The position numbers and the translations under genes were made by a program. 64,000 nucleotides of DNA, taken from Spirochaetae bacterium HGW-Spirochaetae-1. Its GTDB lineage: Bacteria; Spirochaetota; UBA4802; UBA5550. Location: the NCBI GenBank assembly GCA_002839375.1, contig PGXY01000004.1, forward strand, positions 379,864 to 443,863, written 5' to 3'. Below, piece after piece: positions 1-8,800 of the stretch (the stretch's first letter is position 1; each line of letters begins with the position of its first letter). Below the pieces are notes generated by a model that worked only from the letters and a program-made list of their open reading frames with translations, was not told the DNA's origin and made no database searches.

Positions 1-92
1 TGGCTGCTCCGCATGAGATCCTTTTTCCCGTGACACCGGGACCAGCAGTGATGGGTATTCCCCTGGGAGATGTTTCTTGGTTTTCGTGACAT
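1..92 (-). CDS. REP-associated tyrosine transposase (RAYT), N-terminus only
   Basis: A minus-strand reading frame starts with ATG at 90-92 and runs off the left edge after 30 codons. It begins MSRKPRNISQGNTHHCWSRC. This matches the usual opening of Y1_Tnp/IS200-like REP-associated transposases: a basic start, then a GxxxHxxxR-type stretch, then an aromatic or charged segment. The catalytic HUH and Tyr residues lie outside the window. An AAGGAG Shine-Dalgarno sits about 9 bases upstream of the ATG. A GGGGTCAGAGC hairpin lies just upstream (179-218), the kind of palindrome such enzymes act on. The family call is inferred from a short fragment plus this context. Confidence 0.6.
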   Translation of the reverse strand, partial: MSRKPRNISQGNTHHCWSRCHGKKDLMRSS

Positions 93-178
93 GGTGCTAT
101 GCTCCTTTTACATGAAAATCGTTTATTAATAAAACGAAGGAGCAGTGTGGGGATTGAATAAAATTCGTTTAAACGATA

Positions 179-218
179 GGGGTCAGAGCATGTTTTTATA
201 GAAAGAGGCTCTGACCCC
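179..218. repeat. REP-like palindrome (11-bp inverted repeat)
   Basis: GGGGTCAGAGC (179-189) and its exact reverse complement GCTCTGACCCC (208-218) flank an 18-base loop. The hairpin lies between the divergent transposase start and aroC. It has the form of a REP element mobilised by the adjacent RAYT. No second complete palindrome of this sequence was seen in the window. Confidence 0.7.
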
Positions 219-339
219 ATACAAAACCTCAAAGAGAATACGCGCGGACTCACTCAAATGAAGACTGTAAAAAATACCCCTTGACTTATACATTGCCATT
301 TTTATAAGTATGAACAAAATCCTGTGTAGCGGGGAATGT

Positions 340-1941
340 ATGAAAATTGTCATTACCGGACCAAAGGGATCGGGCAAGACAACAATAGGGAAAAGACTGG
401 CGGAACTGCTGAATATCCCCTTTTTTGAGACAGATGGCATACTGGAGCAAATCTGGGCAGAGGAAAAAGGAGAAACGCTGACTTTTCGTGAAATATACCA
501 GTGTGTCGGCGAAAATGAATTCCGGCATCTGGAAAAACGTGCCGTTGAGAAGGTTGCCGGTTTGGACTGGTGTATAATCTCCACGGGAGGCGGTTCGCTC
601 TACGATGCGGGGTCACGGGCACTTTTAAGTAACAATTCCATCATGGTTCTTTTAAAAGCAGGAGATGATCTCCTCTGGGAACGCATAACACGCGATGGCA
701 TTCCTGTTTTTCTTTCGGGAGACGGGGGTTTTGAAATACTAAAGGAAAGAAATATCAGACTGTATGAGACAGTCGAACATATTAGCGATATTGTCATTGA
801 TATTGAAAAGGATACGGAAAAAGAGATTCACTGTAACCTGGCAGAGCTGATATTTTCTACCATGGTAATGGGTATGTCCTCACCCAACACCTTTGGTGAA
901 ATAGTTCGGGTAACCACGTTCGGAGAGAGCCATGGCGCTGCTGTTGGGGCGGTTCTGGATGGGGTAGCACCCGGGATTGATCTGAGCGAGGATGATATTC
1001 AGGCCGAGCTGAACCGGCGCCGGCCGGGTCAGAGCCGTGTTTCCACACCACGTGACGAGAAGGACCGCGTTCATATACTCTCGGGTATATTTGAAGGAAA
1101 GACCACGGGGACCCCCATTTGCATGCTTGTCTATAATGAGGACCAGGATTCATCGAAATATGATGCATTGCGCCATGTCTTCAGACCGGGACATGCCGAT
1201 TTTTCATTCTGGAAAAAATACGGTCTTCGTGATCACCGTGGCGGCGGTCGTTCATCGGGTCGTGAGACAATAGGGCGGGTCGCGGCTGGAGCCGTGGCAA
1301 GAAAGATGCTTGGCAATGAAGGGATTGAGATTTGCGCATATGCTGAAATGATTGCCGGTATCACGGGAGAGCGTGTTGATTATTCGTTTATCGAGAAAAA
1401 TTCCGTTCGGGCAGCTGACCCGGATAAAGCGGCTGAGATGGAAGAGGCCATAATGGCGGCACGGAAAAACAGGGATTCCGTGGGCGGTATTGTCCGCTGT
1501 ATTATAAAGAACTGCCCTGCCGGACTGGGAGACCCGGTCTTCGGCAAGCTCGATGCCCGGCTGTCCATGGCCTTTTTTTCCATTGGCGCGGTCAAGGGTG
1601 TGGAAATCGGGGCCGGATTTTCCGCCGCGTCCATGAAGGGAAGCGAGAATAATGATCCAATGAGGGAAGGGAATTTCGAAAGCAATAATGCCGGCGGTAT
1701 CCTGGGCGGTATATCAACGGGGCAGGACATTGTTGTCCGTATTGCGGTTAAGCCGACCCCTTCTATCGCAAGGGAACAGCACACCTGTGACACAGCGGAT
1801 CAGGATACCGTTATTGCCATTGAGGGACGGCACGATCCTTGCATAGTGCCCAGGATTATTCCCGTGATTGAGTCCATGGCTGCACTTGTAATGCTTGATT
1901 CCCTGCGTATGCAAAGATGTCTGCGCGGTGTGCATGACTGA
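340..1941 (+). CDS. aroC: Fused shikimate kinase - chorismate synthase
   Basis: This 533-residue protein would carry two steps of the shikimate pathway. Residues 1 to about 170 are shikimate kinase-like: a P-loop GPKGSGKTT (7-15), an ETD acceptor segment where the family usually has DxD, and the STGGG shikimate-binding loop. From about residue 175 a complete chorismate synthase follows. It shows GESHG, RRRPGQS, LSG...TTGTPI, RPGHAD, the RGGGRSSGRET signature and a C-terminal RHDPC. The open frame begins at 310, but ATG 340 starts exactly at the kinase fold (MKIVITG), so I chose it; neither start has a strong ribosome site. Internal ATGs at 862-874 could give free chorismate synthase. ribF follows after 26 bases. 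Both functions are clear; the fusion is the unusual part. Confidence 0.93.
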   Translation: MKIVITGPKGSGKTTIGKRLAELLNIPFFETDGILEQIWAEEKGETLTFREIYQCVGENEFRHLEKRAVEKVAGLDWCIISTGGGSLYDAGSRALLSNNSIMVLLKAGDDLLWERITRDGIPVFLSGDGGFEILKERNIRLYETVEHISDIVIDIEKDTEKEIHCNLAELIFSTMVMGMSSPNTFGEIVRVTTFGESHGAAVGAVLDGVAPGIDLSEDDIQAELNRRRPGQSRVSTPRDEKDRVHILSGIFEGKTTGTPICMLVYNEDQDSSKYDALRHVFRPGHADFSFWKKYGLRDHRGGGRSSGRETIGRVAAGAVARKMLGNEGIEICAYAEMIAGITGERVDYSFIEKNSVRAADPDKAAEMEEAIMAARKNRDSVGGIVRCIIKNCPAGLGDPVFGKLDARLSMAFFSIGAVKGVEIGAGFSAASMKGSENNDPMREGNFESNNAGGILGGISTGQDIVVRIAVKPTPSIAREQHTCDTADQDTVIAIEGRHDPCIVPRIIPVIESMAALVMLDSLRMQRCLRGVHD

Positions 1942-1967
1942 TCATATCTCGAGAAAAACGAAAAATA

Positions 1968-2900
1968 ATGACACTATTCAGCAATATCCCCGATAAAAGT
2001 TCCTTCAAAAATCCCGTAGTGACAATCGGAAATTTTGACGGAGTGCACGCGGGACACCGGAAAATACTGGAAGCGCTCAGAGTAAAGGCTGAGTACATGA
2101 ATGGTGATCCTCTCGTGGTGACCTTTGAGGCTCACCCCAAAAAAATTCTGAATCCCGACAATGCACCGAAGATCATCACCACGACAGATGAAAAAGTACG
2201 CATTCTCACGGCCATGGGGTTTACCAATATCATCCTTCTCAATTTTACAAAGGCCATGGCAAACATGAATGCCTCGGATTTCTATAATCACCTGCTTGTG
2301 GGTAAGCTGGGTGTCAGAGAAATCGTCATAGGATATGATCACGCCTTTGGAAAGAATCGCGAAGGAAACATGGATTTTCTGCTGGAGCTGGCCCGTGAAA
2401 CGGGCATTGGTGTGACCAGGGTCGATGAAGAAATAATTGACGGTAAACCCGTATCATCAACCTGGCTGAGACATGCGATCATGGCCGGCAACTTTGTCGA
2501 AGCGAACCGTCTCCTGACCCGAAATTACAGTCTCAGCGGAATGGTGGTGCAGGGCGCCGGCCGCGGAAGGATTCTCGGTTTTCCCACGGCAAATATCCGT
2601 CCCGATGATCCCGATAAAATTATTCCTGCTGACGGAGTTTATGCCGTTACTGTTTGCTTTGAAAACGGCGGAACCCGGCATGGGATGCTGAACATAGGCA
2701 ATAATCCGACCTTTGAAAATATGGACCGGAGCATCGAGGTGAATATTTTCGACTTCAGCGATGATATTTATGGAAAACCGGTAACGATCGAATTTCATCG
2801 GAAACTTCGTGACGAGGTGAGATTCGGGAGCGCTGAAGAATTGATAGAGCAGATTAAAAGAGACCGCGACGATGCACGAGCGGTTCTGAAAAACATATGA
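1968..2900 (+). CDS. ribF: Bifunctional riboflavin kinase / FAD synthetase
   Basis: RibF converts riboflavin to FMN and then FAD in the cytoplasm. The 310-residue length is typical. The N-terminal adenylyltransferase half shows GNFDGVHAGH near residue 20 and the SSTWLR motif near residue 165. The C-terminal flavokinase half shows GRILGFPTAN near residue 200 and the expected NIGNNPTF and DEVRF segments. It lies 26 bases after the aroK-aroC fusion, and its stop overlaps the start of the downstream methyltransferase by four bases, so the three are probably co-transcribed. No FMN riboswitch was seen upstream. Confidence 0.96.
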   Translation: MTLFSNIPDKSSFKNPVVTIGNFDGVHAGHRKILEALRVKAEYMNGDPLVVTFEAHPKKILNPDNAPKIITTTDEKVRILTAMGFTNIILLNFTKAMANMNASDFYNHLLVGKLGVREIVIGYDHAFGKNREGNMDFLLELARETGIGVTRVDEEIIDGKPVSSTWLRHAIMAGNFVEANRLLTRNYSLSGMVVQGAGRGRILGFPTANIRPDDPDKIIPADGVYAVTVCFENGGTRHGMLNIGNNPTFENMDRSIEVNIFDFSDDIYGKPVTIEFHRKLRDEVRFGSAEELIEQIKRDRDDARAVLKNI

Positions 2901-3505
2901 TGAAAAAATCAAAAATATCACACAGTCTTGACCGGCTTGTCGATCTTCGCACCAGGACCATAGACACCCCACTGTGTCCTGTTTCATTTATTGCGGACAG
3001 CAGGGCCCTGCGTGCGGTGATTCTCAATCCTGCCGGGACAGCTGCCGGCGAGAGTACGGGAACGGGAAGAAATCCCATTATTGCCAATGCGGGGAAAATT
3101 ATTAATCTCTATTTCAGTAAAAGAAAAATGGGACCGGTTCTTGTCCACCTGTTTTCGGGGAAAGCTATTTTTTTTTCCGCCAGGACATTCATGTCGCCCC
3201 GTACCGATGAAAAATTACCGGCCATGGAAATTACCCTGGACCTGAGCTTTGTTTCTGAAGGCGAACGCAGTGTATATCAGCGCCTTCTTGAGGTCCCCTG
3301 CGGGTATACGGTCACGTACGGGGAACTGGCCATGGTATCGGGCTATCCCGGCGGCGCCCGGTTTGTGGGAAATGCCATGGCAAAGAATCCCTTCCCTCTC
3401 TTTATCCCCTGTCATCGAGTGATACGAGCCGGGGGGGATCCGGGTGAATTTACATCAGGGAGAGAAAGGAAATTATTTTTACTTCATATGGAAGGTGCGC
3501 TTTAA
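2897..3505 (+). CDS. ogt: Methylated-DNA-protein-cysteine methyltransferase
   Basis: This 202-residue suicide DNA-repair enzyme removes alkyl groups from O6-alkylguanine. The C-terminal half is the catalytic domain: the helix-turn-helix segment VPCGYTVTYGELA, then the acceptor-cysteine motif PCHRVI and a GEFTSGRERK tail close to the family's GGYxxGxxxK pattern. The N-terminal about 100 residues are the poorly conserved ribonuclease-like domain. The start overlaps the ribF stop (ATGA), indicating translational coupling. An ATG three bases further on is an equally possible start. Confidence 0.92.
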   Translation: MMKKSKISHSLDRLVDLRTRTIDTPLCPVSFIADSRALRAVILNPAGTAAGESTGTGRNPIIANAGKIINLYFSKRKMGPVLVHLFSGKAIFFSARTFMSPRTDEKLPAMEITLDLSFVSEGERSVYQRLLEVPCGYTVTYGELAMVSGYPGGARFVGNAMAKNPFPLFIPCHRVIRAGGDPGEFTSGRERKLFLLHMEGAL

Positions 3506-3653
3506 TTTTCATGGCGGGGATAGAACTGCATCTTTGATTTCTGAAGCATATGGGCGAATATCCCGCATTTTGAAAAAATACTTGCTTATTTCTACTTCTT
3601 CCGGAATACTTTATTAAATAGTGCTTTTTGTTTCAGTATACGAGTAGTAGGAT

Positions 3654-3675
3654 ACATGTATACTGTTATACATGT
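3654..3675. promoter_or_regulatory. 9-bp perfect inverted repeat before the receiver gene
   Basis: ACATGTATA (3654-3662) and TATACATGT (3667-3675) are exact reverse complements with a four-base loop. The repeat ends eight bases before the Shine-Dalgarno of the receiver gene, so it could be an operator or a 5' leader hairpin controlling it. Function is inferred from position only. Confidence 0.45.
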
Positions 3676-3692
3676 CCGCCACAGGAGTCCCT

Positions 3693-4061
3693 ATGAAAAG
3701 AATACTCATCATCGATGATGATGAAGATATCCGCACCATTCTGCAGGAAGTAATATCCCTTTCGGGATATGAAGCCCTGACCGCTGAGGATGGTACTGAG
3801 GGAATAGATATGCAGAGGAACAAACCCTTTGATCTTATCATAACCGATATTATCATGAGCGGCAAGGAAGGAATCGAAACTATCCTGGAGCTGAAAAAAG
3901 AATACGCTGACCTGAAGATAATAGCCATGTCCGGAGGGGGGCGCATTTCGGGAGCGGACTATCTGACCGTTGCCGGCAGAATAGGTGCTGATGGAACCAT
4001 GGCGAAACCCTTCAACAACAAGGACCTCATGGCCCTCATAAAAAAAATTATAGGCGAGTAA
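3693..4061 (+). CDS. Stand-alone response regulator receiver domain (CheY-like)
   Basis: A 122-residue protein made only of a receiver domain. It shows the acidic cluster IIDDDEDI near residue 10, the phospho-acceptor aspartate in IITDIIM near residue 53, the Ser/Thr switch position in AMSGGG and the conserved lysine in AKPF. There is no output domain, so it would act by phosphorylation-dependent protein contacts. ATG 3693 was preferred over ATG 3672 because an AGGAG ribosome site lies five bases upstream of it and the protein then starts at the beta-1 strand (MKRILIID). No histidine kinase gene is adjacent, so its partner is elsewhere. Confidence 0.9.
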   Translation: MKRILIIDDDEDIRTILQEVISLSGYEALTAEDGTEGIDMQRNKPFDLIITDIIMSGKEGIETILELKKEYADLKIIAMSGGGRISGADYLTVAGRIGADGTMAKPFNNKDLMALIKKIIGE

Positions 4062-4069
4062 TATCCCTC

Positions 4070-5023
4070 TTACCGGGCATTGCCCTCCGCGTAAACCAGG
4101 GCCGAGAGCCTGTCCAGTTCCCCGATTTCATCATCTGTAAGCTGCACCGCAAGTGACAGGAGATTATCCTGAACCTGGCTGCTGTTGCGGGCGCCCACGA
4201 TGGCGGCGCTTATTCCCCTGCGGGAGAGTATCCATGCCAGGGCGATATTTCCCGGCGAGGCATTCCGGCCGGCGGCCATTATTTTCATTGTTTCCAGGAG
4301 ATCCGAGATGGCCGGCCAGTACCGTGCCTTGAAATGCTTGTAGAAAAATGACCGCACGTCGGTTTTCTCAAAGGCGCCCGGTTTACTGTACTTTCCCGTG
4401 AGCATCCCGGCTCCCAGAGAACCATAGGATATGATATCTGTGCCTGTATCAATACAGGTCCCTATTATTTCTTCTTCAATATCCCTTTTGAGCAGCGAAT
4501 ACTGGGGCTGCAGTGAAACTATGGGTGCCAGTTTCATTGCAGCCATAAGTTCTTCACGGCCGTAATTGCACAGGCCTATATGGCGGATTTTTCCCTGTTC
4601 ACGGAACCTGACCATGGCAGCCAGGGTGTCTTCAAGGGGCGTAGCGGGATCGGGCCAGTGACACTGGTAGAGATCGATGTAGTCGGTCCGGAGCCGGCGG
4701 AGTGAATTGTGCAGGTCTTCTTCAAGGAATTGCGGAGAGAGGTCCTTGGGGAAGCGTTTTGACATGTTGAGGCCTCCCTTTGTGGCGATGACGATGTTTT
4801 GTCTTTTTCCTTCCAGCAGCCGTCCCAGGAGCTCTTCGGCACGGCCGACTCCATAGGCCGGGGCAGTATCGATAGTATTGATTCCCCCGTCCAGGGCGGC
4901 TTGCACCGCCTGTACCGCATCCTCTTCATTGAAGGGGCCCCAGTTCTCTCCACCCGTGGCCCATGTCCCCAGGATTATTCTGGAGACGAGGAGGTCGCTT
5001 TTCCCCAATTGCATCATATCCAT
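4070..5023 (-). CDS. Aldo/keto reductase
   Basis: A 317-residue NAD(P)H-dependent oxidoreductase of the (beta/alpha)8 aldo/keto reductase family. The catalytic tetrad can be read in order: Asp and Tyr in DTAPAYG (about residues 52-58), Lys in IATKGG (about 80), His in LYQCHWPDP (about 120). The C-terminal cofactor-binding stretch IVGARNSSQVQDN is present. An AAGGAA ribosome site precedes ATG 5023. It is transcribed divergently from surE. The natural substrate cannot be read from sequence. Confidence 0.93.
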   Translation of the reverse strand: MDMMQLGKSDLLVSRIILGTWATGGENWGPFNEEDAVQAVQAALDGGINTIDTAPAYGVGRAEELLGRLLEGKRQNIVIATKGGLNMSKRFPKDLSPQFLEEDLHNSLRRLRTDYIDLYQCHWPDPATPLEDTLAAMVRFREQGKIRHIGLCNYGREELMAAMKLAPIVSLQPQYSLLKRDIEEEIIGTCIDTGTDIISYGSLGAGMLTGKYSKPGAFEKTDVRSFFYKHFKARYWPAISDLLETMKIMAAGRNASPGNIALAWILSRRGISAAIVGARNSSQVQDNLLSLAVQLTDDEIGELDRLSALVYAEGNAR

Positions 5024-5119
5024 AGTGCTGTTCCTTTGCGGAGTATCTTTTACGGTCGTATTATAAATACTATTTGACGCCTCGGGGGGAAAAGGTCAAG
5101 AGAATAATCCATGATATAA

Positions 5120-5148
5120 TTGACAGCATGGTTGTATCACGATATGTT
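5120..5148 (+). promoter_or_regulatory. Predicted sigma-70 type promoter of surE
   Basis: TTGACA (5120-5125) and TATGTT (5143-5148) are separated by 17 bases. Transcription would start about 5155, leaving a short leader before the surE ribosome site. Confidence 0.5.
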
Positions 5149-5171
5149 TGCATGCAGGGAAGATATACTCT

Positions 5172-5921
5172 ATGAGAATACTGGTTACGAACGACGACGG
5201 CATTCATGCCGAGGGGATACGGGTGCTTTTTGACGTGCTGTCCCTTTCATTTGATACGTATATGATTGCTCCCGACAGCGAGAGAAGCGGCTGCTCAAAT
5301 GCCTTCACCATTCACCGTGCCATGGTGCTGAAGAAGGAGGGGGATAAACAGTTTTCGCTGAACGGCTTCCCCGCCGATTGCGTCAATGTGGGACTGCATG
5401 GCGATATCATCCCTCCCGTGGACCTTATCGTCTCGGGTATAAATCACGGTCCCAATCTGGGCGATGATCTATTTTTTTCCGGCACTGTTGCGGGAGCACG
5501 GACAGCCTATATTTTTGGTAAAAACGGTATTGCTTTGTCAATGGACAGCTATCATCGTCCCTCGGAATATTTCAAGGACGCCTCGCTTTTCCTGGTGTCA
5601 TTCATTCATGAATTGATCTTACAAAAAAACAGTCCCTGGTTTTTCAACATCAATTATCCCGATATTCCCATGGAGGAGGTAAGGGGTACGCAGTACACCG
5701 TTCCCTGCAAGAGACTGTATAGGGATACATACATGAAGGAACACATCAACACTCATGAAATGCAGGTCCGGCTCGAAGGCGATATAGAATCGGTGGCTCC
5801 CGAGGGCTCTGACATGGATGTGGTAAAAAAAGGTTATATTTCCATCACGCCTCTTTCCATTGACTGCACGGACCATGCCTTTTTAAGCACCGTCGCCGGC
5901 GGTGATCTGCGGAGAGAATAG
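5172..5921 (+). CDS. surE: 5'/3'-nucleotidase SurE
   Basis: A 249-residue metal-dependent survival-protein nucleotidase that dephosphorylates nucleoside monophosphates. It opens with the family's signature MRILVTNDDG, whose Asp pair binds the metal. It continues with APDSERSGCSNAFT, GFPADCVNVGL and the SGINHGPNLGDD...SGTVAGA block. ATG 5172 was chosen over the upstream ATG 5148 because it places the signature at residue 1 and has an AGGGAAG ribosome site. A TPR gene follows closely, suggesting an operon. Confidence 0.95.
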   Translation: MRILVTNDDGIHAEGIRVLFDVLSLSFDTYMIAPDSERSGCSNAFTIHRAMVLKKEGDKQFSLNGFPADCVNVGLHGDIIPPVDLIVSGINHGPNLGDDLFFSGTVAGARTAYIFGKNGIALSMDSYHRPSEYFKDASLFLVSFIHELILQKNSPWFFNINYPDIPMEEVRGTQYTVPCKRLYRDTYMKEHINTHEMQVRLEGDIESVAPEGSDMDVVKKGYISITPLSIDCTDHAFLSTVAGGDLRRE

Positions 5922-5938
5922 GATATGCGGTAAAAGAA

Positions 5939-6637
5939 ATGGCTGATATCGATCTGAATGGAAAAATCAGGGATTTTCTTGACTCGGCTCTGAAGAAGTT
6001 TATCGTCCGCGATTATAACGAGGCCATACGGGATCTGAAGGCTGCTGAGGTTTTGGACCGGTACAATCCCGAAATACTTTATAACCTTGCCGTTAATTAT
6101 GCGCGCATGGGTTTGCATAAAACGGCCGGTGAATATTTTGAAAGAATCATAAATCTTCCCACCACCTTCGTGGATATTCTCGATGTGAAAAAGCTTTATG
6201 CCTATGCGCAGATAAAATTGAAAAATTACGAGCGAGCGCAGCAGGTTCTCGACGATGTCATAAAAATATCTCCCGGCGATACGGCAGCCCACAATATGAA
6301 GGGCTTCTGCCTGGAGAAGGAGGGCCGCTATGATGAGGCTGTTCTCGCCTACCGCGCCATTATTGAAATAGATAAAAAGAATTCTAATGCGTATAACTCC
6401 CTGGCTTGCATTTTGGCGGAAAATGGGGGAGATCTTAGTGAAGCCCTGAGGTTTGCCAGGCTGGCTTATGATGCCGACAGAAGCAGCGCGGCCTATAATG
6501 ATACCATGGGATTTGTTCTCATGAAACGCGGAGAAAAAGCACAAGCAGAAAAGTTTATTCTCAAGGCGCTGCAGATACAGCCCTGGTCCGGGGAAATCAA
6601 AGAGCACCTGAATACGTTGCGTGGAAACCAGGGATGA
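5939..6637 (+). CDS. TPR-repeat protein
   Basis: A 232-residue soluble protein built of tetratricopeptide repeats. Several units with the expected W/L-G-Y-A-F-A-P spacing are visible, for example NPEILYNLAVNYARMGLHKT, DTAAHNMKGFCLEKEGRYDE and NSNAYNSLACILAENGGDLS. No signal peptide or membrane segment is seen, so it is probably a cytoplasmic scaffold. It begins 17 bases after surE. The partner is unknown. Confidence 0.85.
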   Translation: MADIDLNGKIRDFLDSALKKFIVRDYNEAIRDLKAAEVLDRYNPEILYNLAVNYARMGLHKTAGEYFERIINLPTTFVDILDVKKLYAYAQIKLKNYERAQQVLDDVIKISPGDTAAHNMKGFCLEKEGRYDEAVLAYRAIIEIDKKNSNAYNSLACILAENGGDLSEALRFARLAYDADRSSAAYNDTMGFVLMKRGEKAQAEKFILKALQIQPWSGEIKEHLNTLRGNQG

Positions 6638-6678
6638 TGGTTTCTGCAGCCCCCGGGGAATTTATTCAAATTAATTTC

Positions 6679-6709
6679 TTGACATATCACTCCTATATGG
6701 GCTTATACT
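6679..6709 (+). promoter_or_regulatory. Predicted promoter of the first STAS gene
   Basis: TTGACA (6679-6684) precedes TATACT (6704-6709) with a rather long 19-base spacer, about 45 bases before the STAS start codon. Both hexamers are good; the spacing lowers confidence. Confidence 0.4.
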
Positions 6710-6754
6710 ATGGAATCGTGAGTCATCTTTTTTAAGGTTGAACGGGCAGGGTAC

Positions 6755-7105
6755 ATGAAATATACGCACAGGATATCATCGGATCAAATTGAAAATATTC
6801 CCATCATTGTTATTGAAGGAGATATGACCTCTGATGCCGATGCCGATGTTAAAAAGGTGTATTCAGAATTAATGGATCAGCACAATATCGATAAAATTAT
6901 CGTCAATTTTGAAAAAACCAAGTATATCAACTCCTCGGGTATTGCAACACTGATCAATATCATTCAGAATATCAATGATAAGAACGGTAAAATAGCTTTT
7001 GTGGGCATGTCGGATCACTTTAAAAAGGTGATGGATATAGTGGGTATTACCGATTTTGTACAGATATTTGAAACAAATAACAAAGCAGCTGATGTGATCA
7101 GATAA
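6755..7105 (+). CDS. STAS-domain protein (anti-sigma factor antagonist type)
   Basis: A 116-residue single STAS domain. The phosphorylatable serine motif INSSGIATL lies near residue 68, after the beta strand KIIVNFEKTKYI. The C-terminal FVGMSDHFKKVMDIVGITDF follows the SpoIIAA/RsbV pattern. Such proteins switch between free and kinase-phosphorylated forms to release a sigma factor or another partner. No anti-sigma kinase or phosphatase gene is adjacent. A second, different STAS protein lies at 47819-48148. Confidence 0.9.
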   Translation: MKYTHRISSDQIENIPIIVIEGDMTSDADADVKKVYSELMDQHNIDKIIVNFEKTKYINSSGIATLINIIQNINDKNGKIAFVGMSDHFKKVMDIVGITDFVQIFETNNKAADVIR

Positions 7106-7213
7106 GTTTATCCTGCCATTCCGATAGACCTGTCCCTTTCCGTATATTTTGACATTACAGCATATATTCTTTCACAGATATTCTCGTAATATTTTCATGT
7201 TACCGGAGGAGTT

Positions 7214-8794
7214 ATGGCAAAGAAAATAAATCGTACCGATGATTGTATTTTTACCATTGACGCGGGCACACAATCAATCAGGGCCGCCACCATCGACCTG
7301 AAGGGCAATATCATCGATATGGTGAAAACTTCCATTGAACCCTATTTCTCGGAGCATCCCGGCTGGGCCGAACAGGATCCTGAATATTACTGGAAAACGC
7401 TCTGCATAACCTGCAAAAAGCTCATGAAGGAGATGTCCTTCAATCAAAAGGCCGTAAAGGGCGTGACCCTCACCACGCAGAGAGCCACGTTCATCAATGT
7501 GGATAAAAACGGCAAGCCGCTCCGGCCGGCGATCGTGTGGCTCGACCAGCGGAAGGCGGAACCGGAAGCCTGGCCCCCGGTTCATCTGAAAATGGCACTG
7601 AAAGCTATCGGTATGTACGATTCAGCCATGCACACCGTCAGGGAATGTGAAATAAACTGGATTCGCCAGAACCAGCCCGAGATTTGGGATAAAACACACA
7701 AGTTCCTTATCATCTCGGGATTTTTTACCTATAAGCTCACCGGTGAGTTCAATGATTCCGTGGGGAATACCATCGGCTATTTCCCCTTTGACTACAAGAC
7801 TCATACCTGGTGCAAAAAGTCCGACATGAAATGGCAGATGTTTCCCATTGAGGAATCGAAACTGCATGGGCTTGTAAAACCGGCCGACCTTCTGGGTTAT
7901 ATTACCGACAGGGCATCGAAGGAAACGGGTATCCCCAAGGGGCTGCCGGTCATCGCGGCGGCCGCGGACAAGTCCTGCGAGGTCCTTGGCTCGGGATGTC
8001 TTACGCCGGAGATCGGCTGTCTCAGTTATGGAACCACGGCCACGGTTGAAACGACGAACAGGGATTATGTGGAAATAGTTCCTTTCTTTCCTCCCTATCC
8101 CAGCGCGGTGCCGGGATATTATAACACGGAGGTTATGATTTACCGGGGTTACTGGATGGTGAGCTGGTTTAAGCAGGAGTTCGGTCTCAGGGAGGAGCAG
8201 CTGGCGAAAAAATTGAAGGTGGCTCCCGAAGCCCTTTTCGATGATCTCATTCGCTCCATACCTCCCGGCTCCATGGGGCTCACCCTGCAGCCCTTCTGGT
8301 CTCCCGGAGTAAAAATTCCGGGACCCGAGGCAAAGGGAGCTATTATCGGCTTCGGTGATGTGCACACCAGGGCCCATATTTACCGGGCCATTCTCGAAGG
8401 GCTTGCCTATGCCCTGAAGGAGGGCGCGCAGAGAACAGAGAAAAAGAATAAAATAAAAATAACCAAGCTGCGCGTTTCCGGCGGCGGTTCACAGAGCAGT
8501 GTGGCCATGCAACTTACGGCTGATATCTTCGATCTGCCGGCGGAACGTCCCCATACTTTTGAGACATCGGCCCTGGGAGCGGCCATCGATGCCGCCGTGG
8601 GGCTGCGCCTGCACCCCGATTTTAAAACGGCCGTAAAGGAAATGACGCGTGTACGTGATGTTTTTGAGCCGGTCCCGGCACACCGGGATATGTACCGTGA
8701 CCTTTTCAACAATGTGTACATGAAGATGTATGAGAGACTCAAACCTCTCTACGACGACATCAGGGATATAACAGGATATCCGCCGAAACACTAA
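7214..8794 (+). CDS. FGGY-family carbohydrate kinase
   Basis: A 526-residue sugar or polyol kinase of the ASKHA fold. The N-terminal phosphate-1 segment is FTIDAGTQSIRAATID, and the substrate-side motif WLDQRKAEP sits near residue 115. The second domain carries CLSYGTTATV and the FGGY signature region LRVSGGGSQSS (about residue 420), followed by an ALGAAIDAAVG helix. A GGAGGAG ribosome site precedes the ATG. The substrate (xylulose-, glycerol- or gluconate-like) cannot be decided. The gene stands alone and converges on a chemoreceptor with a six-base gap and no clear terminator. Confidence 0.92.
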   Translation: MAKKINRTDDCIFTIDAGTQSIRAATIDLKGNIIDMVKTSIEPYFSEHPGWAEQDPEYYWKTLCITCKKLMKEMSFNQKAVKGVTLTTQRATFINVDKNGKPLRPAIVWLDQRKAEPEAWPPVHLKMALKAIGMYDSAMHTVRECEINWIRQNQPEIWDKTHKFLIISGFFTYKLTGEFNDSVGNTIGYFPFDYKTHTWCKKSDMKWQMFPIEESKLHGLVKPADLLGYITDRASKETGIPKGLPVIAAAADKSCEVLGSGCLTPEIGCLSYGTTATVETTNRDYVEIVPFFPPYPSAVPGYYNTEVMIYRGYWMVSWFKQEFGLREEQLAKKLKVAPEALFDDLIRSIPPGSMGLTLQPFWSPGVKIPGPEAKGAIIGFGDVHTRAHIYRAILEGLAYALKEGAQRTEKKNKIKITKLRVSGGGSQSSVAMQLTADIFDLPAERPHTFETSALGAAIDAAVGLRLHPDFKTAVKEMTRVRDVFEPVPAHRDMYRDLFNNVYMKMYERLKPLYDDIRDITGYPPKH

Positions 8795-8800
8795 ACCAGA

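Noticed and set aside
857-1168. Minus-strand frames inside the aroK-aroC fusion
   Set aside because: They are antisense shadows of a strongly conserved enzyme gene, with no ribosome sites or recognisable domains.
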